A program made the translations under genes and the position numbers. The notes under the pieces were generated by a model that made no database searches, was not told the DNA's origin, and saw only the letters and a list, made by a program, of their open reading frames with translations. 64,000 nucleotides of DNA, taken from the NCBI GenBank assembly GCA_965223405.1, contig CBDCWO010000006.1, positions 2,480,001 to 2,544,000 on the forward strand. The letters are read 5' to 3'. The stretch is from CBDCWO01 sp965223405 (GTDB lineage Bacteria; Bacteroidota; Bacteroidia; Chitinophagales; Saprospiraceae). Of this stretch, positions 7,714 to 16,872 are shown piece by piece; the stretch's first letter is position 1; each line of letters opens with the position of its first letter.

Positions 7714-9093
7714 TTATATTGACAAGTATTGTTTTGGAAATTTCCAGGGTCCCCGATATTTGGGTATCGCCAACCGGGCAGCTTCTTTGTCTCCAATGAT
7801 CTGTTCGGTTTTTGGATCAAATTGTATGGAACGACCTAACTTCATGGATAAGATGCTTAGTGCGATTGGAGCATCTACTTTAATGTGATATTCCGGATTG
7901 CACGAAGGTTTTTTGCGGGATTTAATACTTTCAACCCATTCCAGTTCATGTCCTGGTGACTGTGGTATTGTTTCAGGCGGAAGTTCCATACCATCCATCC
8001 GGTTACCTTCCGGTAAGATCTGATGGGTATTATAATCAGTCATTAAAGTACCATTCACTCCATGAAAATAAATTCCCAACCTCCGTTGACTTTTTTGATC
8101 ACGTAGAAAATCAAATCCATAACTGTTAGTGGATGATTGCATCCAGGTCATAGTTAAATCAGGATATCGCCAGATCACTTCATGATTGTCATAGGCGTCA
8201 CTGTCATCATGAATAATATATCTTCCTCCCATAGCGCTTATTTCAGTAGGATAACCTAATTCTAATGCCCAAATTGGCAGGTCTGTAATATGTGGAGCCA
8301 TCCCGGGAGTCCATCCACCACTAAAGTCCATCCAAAAACAATGATAAAACGCATCTTTGACCAAATTGGGATTAAATGGTTGCATCCTTGCCGGACCTAC
8401 CCACATATCCCAATTTAAACCCTTAGGTACATTTTGGGTAGAATAGCCCAGTCCGATTCCGTCAGGTGCTTCATTCATAACAAAAAATGTTCTGACAGTG
8501 CTAATTTTTCCCAAATTACCAGATCGAACCAATTCTACCATGCGACGATAATGTTCACCGGCATGAATTTGGGTTCCAATTTGACACATGACCCCATATT
8601 TTTTCACTGCATTTCTCACTGCAATACTTTCTCCCAAATGCATGGTCATCGGTTTTTGCAAATAAATATCCAAACCGGCCTCTGCTGCTTCAATCGCCTG
8701 AATGGCATGCCAGTGAGCAGGAGTGGCTATGATCACTGCGTCAAGTTCCGGGTGCTGAAGTAACTCTCTGTAATCAGAATAACCCCGGCAGGTATTTTTA
8801 TATTTACTTACGACTTCGTTTAAGCGGTCTTTCCAAACATCACAAGCTGCCGTTACGACCACATCCGGATGCTTTGCGGCAGCATCAAGATTTACTTTTC
8901 CCAATCCACCACACCCGATAATACCCAAATTGATCTTATCACTGGGCTTGGATACCCCTTTTGTTACTAAAGAAGATTGTACAATTAAAGGTGATCCAAT
9001 AGTTGCAAGGGTTGATGTTTTTACAAATTTCCGTCTCGTAAATGGAGTATTTTTTGTTGAACTTTTCATACTGGTTAATATTTTTTTGTGCAT
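7714..9093 (-). CDS. Tat-exported Gfo/Idh/MocA-family oxidoreductase
   Basis: 459 residues. Twin-arginine signal TRRKFVKTSTLA (Arg20-Arg21); Rossmann motif LGIIGCGGLGKVN (56-68); ATPAHWHAIQAIEAAEAG; the active-site motif is YLQKP (Gln146-Lys147), with Glu of the usual E-K-P replaced by Gln as in many long Tat members. An alternative start at codon 9 (position 9069) still keeps the Tat motif. It belongs to the same long subgroup as the protein at 55865-57241. The gene follows the DUF6807 gene after 35 bp and precedes a second oxidoreductase after 10 bp, so the three are likely co-transcribed. An oxidation of sugar hydroxyls in the periplasm is the most plausible role. Confidence 0.87.
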   Translation of the reverse strand: MHKKILTSMKSSTKNTPFTRRKFVKTSTLATIGSPLIVQSSLVTKGVSKPSDKINLGIIGCGGLGKVNLDAAAKHPDVVVTAACDVWKDRLNEVVSKYKNTCRGYSDYRELLQHPELDAVIIATPAHWHAIQAIEAAEAGLDIYLQKPMTMHLGESIAVRNAVKKYGVMCQIGTQIHAGEHYRRMVELVRSGNLGKISTVRTFFVMNEAPDGIGLGYSTQNVPKGLNWDMWVGPARMQPFNPNLVKDAFYHCFWMDFSGGWTPGMAPHITDLPIWALELGYPTEISAMGGRYIIHDDSDAYDNHEVIWRYPDLTMTWMQSSTNSYGFDFLRDQKSQRRLGIYFHGVNGTLMTDYNTHQILPEGNRMDGMELPPETIPQSPGHELEWVESIKSRKKPSCNPEYHIKVDAPIALSILSMKLGRSIQFDPKTEQIIGDKEAARLAIPKYRGPWKFPKQYLSI

Positions 9094-9128
9094 TGCAATT
9101 TTATTGCAATAATGATTTCCACAACAAT

Positions 9129-10445
9129 TTACTCATCAAAGCCATATTTAGGTGTATAAACGTTGTGATATGCATCCCAATGCTGTTTAGATTTATTCGT
9201 ACTGGGCCTTCCACCTGTGTGATTTATCAATCGATACTTTAAGATTAAAGGTTCTGTTCTACTTAATGAATACCGGGTATTCGGTGTGGGAAATGTGGGT
9301 TGCACCCAAGCCAAATCGGGATACTCAACCCATGCCCCTGGGTATTCTGGATTCTCATTATGTTGTAAAACCATCAACCCGGAGGAATTTGCATTACCTA
9401 AAAATAAACCGCTAAAATCAGACCATGCACGTTGAGGAGAAGAACCGTCCGGATCCGTAAAGTAAGAGATATCTTGTTCTTGAGGGGTTTGAAGACGTAA
9501 ATTTAGCCCACCGTAACTGTTGGTCCCTCTGGTGGCGATGGTGATGCTATCTTTTAATGCCAAAAGATATATAGTAAGATCGATAATTCGGGTATCATTT
9601 ATTGAATGGTAAACACGAATAAGAACCTTTTCATGAACCAGGGTATCTGATTCTTGCCACAACCACAAGTTTTCTGCTATTACCTGCGCAAAAACAGGAC
9701 CACTGGTTAATTTAATTTTACCGGTCGGTCTTGCAAATATTTTCTGCAAGGCATATATATCACCTATTAAGGATCCATATTCCACTTCAGGCCATGCCCA
9801 GAAGATACCCCGGTGATGAGGATGGCCGCCTTCTGGCCAATCCCGGGTCAATATTTCACCCTCCAAGCCATACAGAGGATGTATATAATCACTACGGGGA
9901 ACGGCATAGATACTGGTGGTTACAAACGTATCCTTTTCATTTCTGGTGTGTACTTCTTTGATCTCCTCACCAGGTCGTATCACCTCTTCTTCATAAATCG
10001 TTTGATAATTGTATTGCACAACTTTTTTCCCATCTTCTTCGATAATTATTTGTTTGCTCGTCGAATCCTGAAAGGTTGTCATTCTTATCGGGAACACAGT
10101 TTCATGATCAATGATTTGAAACTTTTGATTCTGATCCGGATTTTCAGGCATTTGAAAAATCAATTCAACTTTCGAATCATTAGTTCTGCCTGTCCACTGT
10201 ACTGGAATAATTTGGTTTAGGTCTACCTGATCTGTTTTAGGGATTATTCCTAATCGCCCGGCTTCTAATGCCAGTTTTTGCCTCTTCCTTAATTCTAGAC
10301 TTACCAATACTGGAGCATGAGTGCTGATTAGGGAAGCATTGATCTGCTCTAGGTTTAACTCGGTAAGTTGAGAAGAACAAGTCATTTCTGCAAAAACAAC
10401 ACACACTAGTGTGAAAGGGTACAATAAATATTTCCGCATCATCAT
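9129..10445 (-). CDS. DUF6807 (PmoA-like) family secreted protein
   Basis: 438 residues with an N-terminal hydrophobic signal (residues 5-20); start could also be Met3. The C-terminal two thirds match the DUF6807 family: HPLYGLEGEILTRDWP, then GGHPHHRGIFWAW (around residues 205-217), and later VEYPDLAWVQPTFPTPNTRY. The H-P-H-H-x-G motif recurs in the protein at 54808-55845 and, altered, in the fusion at 49671-53567. Many database entries call this family 'methane oxygenase PmoA', which appears to be a misnomer: nothing here resembles particulate methane monooxygenase. The function is unknown; co-occurrence with Gfo/Idh/MocA genes suggests carbohydrate work in the envelope. It is probably the first gene of the 10445-2282 cluster. 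Confidence 0.75.
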   Translation of the reverse strand: MMMRKYLLYPFTLVCVVFAEMTCSSQLTELNLEQINASLISTHAPVLVSLELRKRQKLALEAGRLGIIPKTDQVDLNQIIPVQWTGRTNDSKVELIFQMPENPDQNQKFQIIDHETVFPIRMTTFQDSTSKQIIIEEDGKKVVQYNYQTIYEEEVIRPGEEIKEVHTRNEKDTFVTTSIYAVPRSDYIHPLYGLEGEILTRDWPEGGHPHHRGIFWAWPEVEYGSLIGDIYALQKIFARPTGKIKLTSGPVFAQVIAENLWLWQESDTLVHEKVLIRVYHSINDTRIIDLTIYLLALKDSITIATRGTNSYGGLNLRLQTPQEQDISYFTDPDGSSPQRAWSDFSGLFLGNANSSGLMVLQHNENPEYPGAWVEYPDLAWVQPTFPTPNTRYSLSRTEPLILKYRLINHTGGRPSTNKSKQHWDAYHNVYTPKYGFDE

Positions 10446-10510
10446 ATTTACGAAAAAAATACAATTAATTCATTTAAAAGTTACAGAGAATTATGAAACT
10501 GTAATTTTAG

Positions 10511-10709
10511 TATTGAAATCGTTTAAAAACTATCTTCAACCCTACGCGCAAAGCATTGAGTTCGTTGGACTTCTGCTTCCTGCCGGTCGTAGGCAGGCCT
10601 ACTGTATCAGGCGGTTTCAAAAAAACCTGTCCGGCATCTGGCGGAAGCATCGCCAACAAACACAAGGCTTAACGCCGATATTAAACATAGTTTTTAAACG
10701 ACTTCAATA
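10511..10709. repeat. 199-bp imperfect palindrome with 23-bp terminal inverted repeats (MITE-like)
   Basis: Left end TATTGAAATCGTTTAAAAAC (10511 onward) and right end read on the other strand (10709 back to 10687) agree at 22 of 23 positions. Pairing continues inward with mismatches (AAGC-TTG-GTT-GTTGG spaced alike in both arms), so the whole element could form one long hairpin. The centre is GC-rich (CCTGCCGG, GGCAGGCC, CTGGCGGAAGC), unlike its surroundings. I see no clear target-site duplication. It fills the 300-bp gap between two divergent genes and overlaps no gene. Confidence 0.75.
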
Positions 10710-10745
10710 TGATTTGTTAATTTTACTAAGATATTAAAGTTAAAT

Positions 10746-12359
10746 ATGGACAATCGTTTTTATCATTGGATCATACTATTTTTTCTGTTATCCTGTCAAA
10801 ATTCGCAGGACACTTATGATGTAGTAATATATGGAGGAACATCTGCAGGAATTGTTGCGGCAGTGCAAAGTGTACGTATGGGCAAAAGTGTAGTAGTTAT
10901 CGAGCCCTCCAAACACCTAGGGGGACTTTCCAGTGGGGGCCTCGGAGCAACGGATATAGGTAATAAACATGCGATTGGAGGAATTTCGCGAGAATTTTAT
11001 CAACGTGTGGCTGAAAAATATTCAGTGAATTCGGCCTGGAAATGGGAACAACAACCTGAGGCCAATGATTCGAGGGATCATTCTGCTGAATCCACAAGGT
11101 GGACTTTTGAACCAAAAGTAGCCAGTGAGATATTCAATGATTTTATTGAGGAATATCAAATTCCGGTTTTGCTTAACGAAAGATTGGATTTAAGCAAAGA
11201 GGTCGAAAAAAGAACCGGAAGAATTAGTCAAATTGAGTTGGAATCAGGTAAAAAAATTCAGGGAAAAGTATTTATAGATTGCACCTATGAAGGAGATCTC
11301 ATGGCCCGCAGCGGTGTCAGTTATACGATTGGGAGGGAAGCCAATGCTCAATACGGTGAAACACTAAATGGAGTGCAAAAGAAAATGGGAATCTATCATC
11401 AATTTCCTGATGGAGTAAGTCCATATATTATCGCAGGGGATTCGACAAGTGGTTTATTACCAAATGTCACCCGAGCACCCGGGGATGATGGCATAGCAGA
11501 CCAAAAGGTACAGGCTTACTGTTTTAGAATGTGCCTTACCGATGTTCCTGAAAATCGTATTATGGTTGACAAACCTGATTCGTACGATGAAAAAGTCTAT
11601 GAATTATTATTCCGAGCGATAGAAGCCGGCTATCAGGGTCCTTTTTTCATCATGTCAAGGATGCCAAACCGGAAGACGGATTCCAATAATAAAGGTCCCT
11701 TTTCATCTGATTATATCGGATATAATTTTGAATATCCGGATGGCGATTACGCCGTCCGGGAAAAGATTATCCGCAATCATGAAAAATATCAAAAAGGATT
11801 GCTATGGACCTTAGCCAATCACCCCCGTATTCCTGAGAATATACGAGCAGAATTTAGCAAATGGGGGTTACCCAAAGATGAATTTGTCAATACAAATCAT
11901 TGGACCCCGCAATTGTATATTAGAGAAGCCAGGAGGATGGTTAGTGATTTTGTGATGACTGAACACCACTGTACTCAGGATTCGATATCGGCCGATCAAT
12001 CTGTAGGTATGGGTGCTTATACGATGGATTCTCATCATATGCAAAGATATGTTGACACCAATGGATATGTAAAAAATGAAGGCGATGTTGAAGTCGGCGG
12101 ATTTGGTCCTTATCCCATTAGTTATCGTGCAATTACCCCTACACAAGACGAATGCGCCAACCTGTTGGTGCCGGTGTGCCTGTCAGCTTCTCACATCGCT
12201 TTTGGTTCCATTCGCATGGAACCTGTATTCATGATTCTGGCGCAATCTGCGGCTACTGCCGCCTGTATGGCGATAGATAATGACCTTTCGGTGCAAAGCA
12301 TCGATTACGAAGAATTAAGAGAAAAACTCATTACCGATAAACAAATACTGAATTTGTAA
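10746..12359 (+). CDS. FAD-dependent oxidoreductase lipoprotein (FAD_oxidored family)
   Basis: 537 residues. Lipobox Cys17 after a short hydrophobic segment predicts envelope anchoring. Directly after it is the dinucleotide-binding motif YDVVIYGGTSAGIVAAVQS (24-42) with an acidic end of the second strand (VVIEPSKHLGG), as in the PF12831 type of FAD enzymes; the segment GKVFIDCTYEGDLMARSGV is also typical. Such proteins are frequent in polysaccharide loci of Bacteroidota and Planctomycetota and are often labelled 'xanthan lyase' without evidence. Reaction unknown; oxidation of a sugar or polyol is likely. Followed after 149 bp by a DUF1080 gene on the same strand. Confidence 0.85.
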   Translation: MDNRFYHWIILFFLLSCQNSQDTYDVVIYGGTSAGIVAAVQSVRMGKSVVVIEPSKHLGGLSSGGLGATDIGNKHAIGGISREFYQRVAEKYSVNSAWKWEQQPEANDSRDHSAESTRWTFEPKVASEIFNDFIEEYQIPVLLNERLDLSKEVEKRTGRISQIELESGKKIQGKVFIDCTYEGDLMARSGVSYTIGREANAQYGETLNGVQKKMGIYHQFPDGVSPYIIAGDSTSGLLPNVTRAPGDDGIADQKVQAYCFRMCLTDVPENRIMVDKPDSYDEKVYELLFRAIEAGYQGPFFIMSRMPNRKTDSNNKGPFSSDYIGYNFEYPDGDYAVREKIIRNHEKYQKGLLWTLANHPRIPENIRAEFSKWGLPKDEFVNTNHWTPQLYIREARRMVSDFVMTEHHCTQDSISADQSVGMGAYTMDSHHMQRYVDTNGYVKNEGDVEVGGFGPYPISYRAITPTQDECANLLVPVCLSASHIAFGSIRMEPVFMILAQSAATAACMAIDNDLSVQSIDYEELREKLITDKQILNL

Positions 12360-12508
12360 AACGGAGGTAAGCTTTTATCTGAATACATAGCCTTCTTGTC
12401 AATCAATCTCCAATCTGAATATCTTTTCAGGAAGTAGTTCATTCCAAGTAGTTATTTGTATTGGATAATTCATAATATTGTACTTTTATGAATTCTTAAA
12501 CTCAACAG

Positions 12509-13528
12509 ATGAAAAATATTTTTGCCACCACCTTTATAGTTCTTTCAATTACCATATGCTATAACATAAACCCCACCATTGCCCAATCCGATTCAAGATT
12601 AGAGCCATTTCTTGGTTCATGGGCGTTAACCTTACCCCATAACGGATTTGCAGATGCCGGCTGGCTTGAAGTAAAACAGAAAGAGGGTTATATCGATGCC
12701 AATTTGCTGTGGTATGGTGGAAGTGTAACCCCGGTTGACCATGCTTATTTACATGGAGAAGACTTGGTAATAACCATATCTAGAAAGAGAAAGGTTAAGG
12801 ATAGGGACCTTTTGATCACTTCGCGGATAGAATTACATGCGGAAGGCGATGAATTGTATGGAACCAGATATATGCCGGCACCAGCTGGAAATGGAGTCCG
12901 GGTTGCCAGTTTTACAGGGATAAAATTACCTTCGGCTCCAACACCACCATTATTGAGTAAATTAAACTTTGGAGAAGCTATACAACTGTTAGATCCCAAC
13001 AGTCTAAAAGGATGGCGATTGATCAAACCAAAGGCCACTAATGGTTGGAGTGTTAAGGACGGTGTATTAACTAATGATCCGGTTCAAAACGATCCAAATC
13101 ATCATATCCATTATGGAAACCTCCGCACGGAGCAAAAGTTTGAGGACTTTAGACTTACTTTGGAGGTTAACATTCCCAAAGGAAGTAATAGCGGAATTTA
13201 TTTAAGAGGGATTTATGAGATCCAGGTGTATGATAGTTACGGCAAAGATTTGGATAGTCACCATATGGGTGCACTTTACAGCCGAATCACTCCGTCCATA
13301 TCCGCTGAAAAACCCGCCGGAGAATGGCAAACATTTGATATTACGCTGGCAAATCGCCATATAACAGTCATCCTAAATGGTAAAACCATCATCGATAATG
13401 AATTTGTGGGCGGTTGTACAGGAGGAGCTTTGACCTCAAACGAATTCGTAGCCGGACCCATTTATTTGCAGGGAGATCATGGCAAGGTGAAGTACCGGAA
13501 CATCGTTTTAACTCCTGTAGTAGACTAG
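12509..13528 (+). CDS. DUF1080 (3-keto-disaccharide hydrolase family) secreted protein
   Basis: 339 residues with a Sec-type signal (MKNIFATTFIVLSITICY, cleavage near 26). Residues about 155-337 form the DUF1080 concanavalin-like domain: LLDPNSLKGWRLI, GSNSGIYLRGIYEIQVYDS, HHMGALYSR, GEWQTFDITLANRHITVILNG. Pfam names this family 3-keto-disaccharide hydrolase because characterised members split glycosides already oxidised at C3. The first ~125 mature residues form an additional beta-rich domain I do not recognise (LGSWALTLPHNG...). With the Tat Gfo/Idh/MocA proteins of this window, which could supply C3 oxidation, it suggests an oxidative glycosidase route. Its partner enzyme is not adjacent, so the link is inference. 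Confidence 0.87.
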   Translation: MKNIFATTFIVLSITICYNINPTIAQSDSRLEPFLGSWALTLPHNGFADAGWLEVKQKEGYIDANLLWYGGSVTPVDHAYLHGEDLVITISRKRKVKDRDLLITSRIELHAEGDELYGTRYMPAPAGNGVRVASFTGIKLPSAPTPPLLSKLNFGEAIQLLDPNSLKGWRLIKPKATNGWSVKDGVLTNDPVQNDPNHHIHYGNLRTEQKFEDFRLTLEVNIPKGSNSGIYLRGIYEIQVYDSYGKDLDSHHMGALYSRITPSISAEKPAGEWQTFDITLANRHITVILNGKTIIDNEFVGGCTGGALTSNEFVAGPIYLQGDHGKVKYRNIVLTPVVD

Positions 13529-13572
13529 CTGATCGGTCTATATTATTATAAAAACAAAAATGCAGTGGCGGA

Positions 13573-15597
13573 TTATTCCGTTTGGAATAGTTCTTCCAAT
13601 ACTTGCGGATCTGCAAGATAAGGTAAAGTAACCTCCAAACCAGGTGTATTTTTCATTTCTGTTTTTATAGATAATATGGCGCCCGGGTTTCTGGCCCAAC
13701 TTCTTCTGGCGATTCCATTATTGACATCATAGAATAGCATTATGCGGGCTTTATCCAAAGCCGCTTTGGATCCGTCCAGCACCAATCCAAAACCTCCATT
13801 GATTACTTCTCCCCAACCTACTCCACCTCCGTTGTGAATGGAAACCCAGGTAGCTCCGCGAAAACTGTCACCGATCACGTTGTGAATAGCCATATCAGCT
13901 GTATATTTACTGCCATCATAGATATTGCTGGTTTCCCGGTAGGGGGAATCTGTTCCACTTACATCATGATGATCACGTCCTAAGATGATAGGAGCTGAAA
14001 TAGTACCATTTTGGATGGCTTCATTAAAAGCTTCAGCTATTTGAATCCTACCTTTGGAGTCGGCATAAAGGATTCTGGCCTGTGATCCTACGACTAAATT
14101 GTTCTTTTTAGCGTCTCTGATCCATTGGATATTATCCTGTATTTGAGTATGGATTACTGATGGAGCCGTTGATGCAATACCTTCCAATACTTCCCGGGCA
14201 ATTTGATCGGTTTTGTCTAAATCACCTGGATCACCTGACGCGCATACCCACCTAAATGGACCAAATCCATAATCAAAGAACAAAGGACCCATGATATCTT
14301 GGACATAAGAGGGATAAATGAAATCATGGCCATTTTTTGCTATCACCGGTGCTCCGGCACGAGCAGCCTCCAATAAAAATGCATTGCCATAGTCAAAAAA
14401 ATAGGTTCCTTTTTGGGCATGTTGGTTAATAGCTATTGCTTGTCTTCGCAACGACTCTTGGACTTTGATTTTAAAAAGATCGGGGTTACTCCTCATCATC
14501 TCATTGGCTTCGGCAAATGTCAAACCCACGGGATAATATCCGCCGGACCAAGGATTGTGTAGTGAGGTTTGGTCGGAACCAATAGTGATAGTTATATCTG
14601 CATCCAAGAATAATTCCCATACATCTACAATATTTCCCTGATAGGCAATAGACACTATTTCTTTACTCAGGATAGCTTTACGAACACGTGTTACCAGTCT
14701 GTCCGGGTCTTCAATGACTTCATCCACCCAGCCCTGGTCGTATCTCTTTTGAGTAGCTTTTTCATTTATCTCAACACACACTGTAATACATCCGGCAATC
14801 GAACCTGCTTTAGGTTGAGCTCCGCTCATTCCTCCCAGTCCGGAGGTTAAAAATACTTTTCCTGCTGGTGAGTTGGAGGATGAAAGTATATTTCTAAATG
14901 CATTCAGTATGGTAATTGTGGTCCCGTGAACAATGCCCTGGGGGCCTATATACATATAAGAGCCAGCCGTCATTTGACCGTATTGAGTCACACCCAATGC
15001 ATTAAATCTCTCCCAATCATCAGGTGTTGAATAATTGGGGATCATCATACCATTGGAGACAATAACCCTCGGGGAATCGAGGCTGGATGGAAACAATCCC
15101 ATAGGATGGCCGGAATACATATGCAAAGTTTGCAGATCCGTCATATTCGCCAAGTATTGCATGGTTAAAAGATACTGGGCCCAATTTTGAAAGACGGCTC
15201 CATTTCCGCCATACGTAATTAGTTCTTCCGGATGCTGCGCCACCTCAGGGTCTAAGTTGTTTTGGATCATTAGCATAATTGCAGCTGCCTGACTAGACTT
15301 GCAAGGGTAGGCATATATCGGTCTTGCATAAATCGGATAAGTGGGCTTAAAACGGTACATGTAAATTCTTCCAAATTGCTCAAGTTCCTGTTTAAATTCC
15401 TGCCCTAGAACCCGGTGCCACCTGGTAGGGAAATAGCGTAACGCATTGGCGACTGCCAATTTTTTCTCTGTCGAGTTCAAAATATCCTTGCGACGGGGAG
15501 CCCGGTTTGCTTGTGCAGGATAGGATCTGGCTGGAGGGAGTTTGTCAGGAATTCCTAGTAGTATTTGCTGTTGAAACTCAGTATAATCATGACTCAT
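13573..15597 (-). CDS. hutU: urocanate hydratase
   Basis: 674 residues, the long form of the enzyme. It converts urocanate to 4-imidazolone-5-propanoate with NAD+ as electrophile. Seen: ITYGGNGAVFQNWAQY, GHPMGLFPSS, TSGLGGMSGAQPKAGSIAG (nucleotide-binding region), GGYYPVGLTFAEANEMM, GFGPFRWVCASGDPGDL and IHNGGGVGWGEVINGGFG. It is the last gene of the hut operon, 21 bp after hutI, and ends tail-to-tail with the DUF1080 gene with a 44-bp gap in which I find no hairpin. Cytoplasmic, no signal peptide. Confidence 0.97.
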   Translation of the reverse strand: MSHDYTEFQQQILLGIPDKLPPARSYPAQANRAPRRKDILNSTEKKLAVANALRYFPTRWHRVLGQEFKQELEQFGRIYMYRFKPTYPIYARPIYAYPCKSSQAAAIMLMIQNNLDPEVAQHPEELITYGGNGAVFQNWAQYLLTMQYLANMTDLQTLHMYSGHPMGLFPSSLDSPRVIVSNGMMIPNYSTPDDWERFNALGVTQYGQMTAGSYMYIGPQGIVHGTTITILNAFRNILSSSNSPAGKVFLTSGLGGMSGAQPKAGSIAGCITVCVEINEKATQKRYDQGWVDEVIEDPDRLVTRVRKAILSKEIVSIAYQGNIVDVWELFLDADITITIGSDQTSLHNPWSGGYYPVGLTFAEANEMMRSNPDLFKIKVQESLRRQAIAINQHAQKGTYFFDYGNAFLLEAARAGAPVIAKNGHDFIYPSYVQDIMGPLFFDYGFGPFRWVCASGDPGDLDKTDQIAREVLEGIASTAPSVIHTQIQDNIQWIRDAKKNNLVVGSQARILYADSKGRIQIAEAFNEAIQNGTISAPIILGRDHHDVSGTDSPYRETSNIYDGSKYTADMAIHNVIGDSFRGATWVSIHNGGGVGWGEVINGGFGLVLDGSKAALDKARIMLFYDVNNGIARRSWARNPGAILSIKTEMKNTPGLEVTLPYLADPQVLEELFQTE

Positions 15598-15618
15598 TCT
15601 GATCCGATGTTTTTAATG

Positions 15619-16863
15619 TTAAAAGTCTAATAATCTACCATTTTTCCATACCCGATTTGGAATCATTTGTCCTTGATGATAAAAGATTTCTTGATAATTG
15701 TCGGTTGGAAAGAGGACAAAGTCAGCTACAGCTCCTGGTTTAAGTCTACCGCGATCATGCAGATTTAAAGCATTAGCTGCTCTATAGGTAATCCCTGCCA
15801 GTAATTCGGCATTGGTCAATTTTTGGAAAGTACCAAGTATCGTTGCTTGAGTGAGTAAATTACCCATAGGAGCTGATCCAGGATTCCAATCTGATGCGAT
15901 AGCTAGTGCCCCACCTGCATCCAAAAGACTGCGTGCTGGTGCAAAATTACAACCTAATCCTAAGGAAGCACCAGGCAATGCAGTGGCAATAACCTTACTT
16001 CTTGCCAGCATTTCGATTTCCAGTTGAGTGGTGGCCTCCAGATGATCTGCACTAATAGCACCAAGGTCTACCGCAATCGCACTACCACCGGTATGAAATT
16101 GATCAGCATGGATGGTAATGTCAAATCCTAAATTTTTGGCATGTTTTAAATAGGGAGTTATTACAGATGGAGAAAATGCCTCGTGCTCTACAAAAGCATC
16201 TACTCGATTCGTTAAATTCTCCTCTATTAAAATTGGAAACAAATGATTGGAGATTTCAGTCAGGTAGGCCTGGTGATTTCCATTAAAGTCCTTAGGTAAT
16301 ATGTGTGCAGCAAGGCAAGTACTTATCAGATCGGCCGGTGTATTTGAATTTGCTAGTTGAATCGCTTTTAACATTTTCAATTCCTCATCCACCGAAAGAC
16401 CATATCCACTTTTTACTTCTATAGTAGTAATCCCATGTCTTAAATGACGCAAAGTCCTATGGAGTACCCCCTGGATTAGTTGTTCGCTAGTAGCTCCACG
16501 GGTGCTGGTTACAGTATCCCAAATTCCGCCTCCTGCTTGTGCGATGGCCAGATACGTCATACCAGCATTGCGCATGGCATAATCATTGGCACGAGTCCCT
16601 GCAAAACAAATGTGGGTATGCATGTCGACAAATCCTGGTACACACACATTTGGTGCCTCGATTTCAAAAATATCTGCTTTAAGATCATTGGCAATTCCTT
16701 TGATAGCCTGGTATTTGCCCGTCTTAAATACCTTTTCACCTTGTAGTATGATTCCTCCGTCCTGAATGATTGTTAATTCCTCATCTCGAATCGATCCTCG
16801 TACAGGCAGGTCAGCGAGATCCAACAATTGTGAGAACGGCCCAATTAATTGATATGTACTCAT
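15619..16863 (-). CDS. hutI: imidazolonepropionase
   Basis: 414 residues of the amidohydrolase superfamily, the usual length. It hydrolyses imidazolonepropionate to N-formimidoyl-L-glutamate. Metal ligands His82 and His84 are in VDMHTHICFAGTRANDYAMR, a HutI signature; IEVKSGYGLS, ADQFHTGGSAIAVDLGA, SADHLEATT and ASDWNPGSAPMGNL hold the remaining ligands and substrate residues. It sits 9 bp after hutF and 21 bp before hutU in the operon. Cytoplasmic. Confidence 0.97.
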   Translation of the reverse strand: MSTYQLIGPFSQLLDLADLPVRGSIRDEELTIIQDGGIILQGEKVFKTGKYQAIKGIANDLKADIFEIEAPNVCVPGFVDMHTHICFAGTRANDYAMRNAGMTYLAIAQAGGGIWDTVTSTRGATSEQLIQGVLHRTLRHLRHGITTIEVKSGYGLSVDEELKMLKAIQLANSNTPADLISTCLAAHILPKDFNGNHQAYLTEISNHLFPILIEENLTNRVDAFVEHEAFSPSVITPYLKHAKNLGFDITIHADQFHTGGSAIAVDLGAISADHLEATTQLEIEMLARSKVIATALPGASLGLGCNFAPARSLLDAGGALAIASDWNPGSAPMGNLLTQATILGTFQKLTNAELLAGITYRAANALNLHDRGRLKPGAVADFVLFPTDNYQEIFYHQGQMIPNRVWKNGRLLDF

Positions 16864-16872
16864 AATAATGTG

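Noticed and set aside
9129..10445. methane/ammonia monooxygenase subunit PmoA
   Set aside because: No membrane-spanning segments or PmoA motifs; the name is a database label for the DUF6807 family.
10411..10737. 108-codon open frame on the plus strand
   Set aside because: It runs through the 199-bp palindrome and the antisense start of the DUF6807 gene; composition is explained by the repeat.
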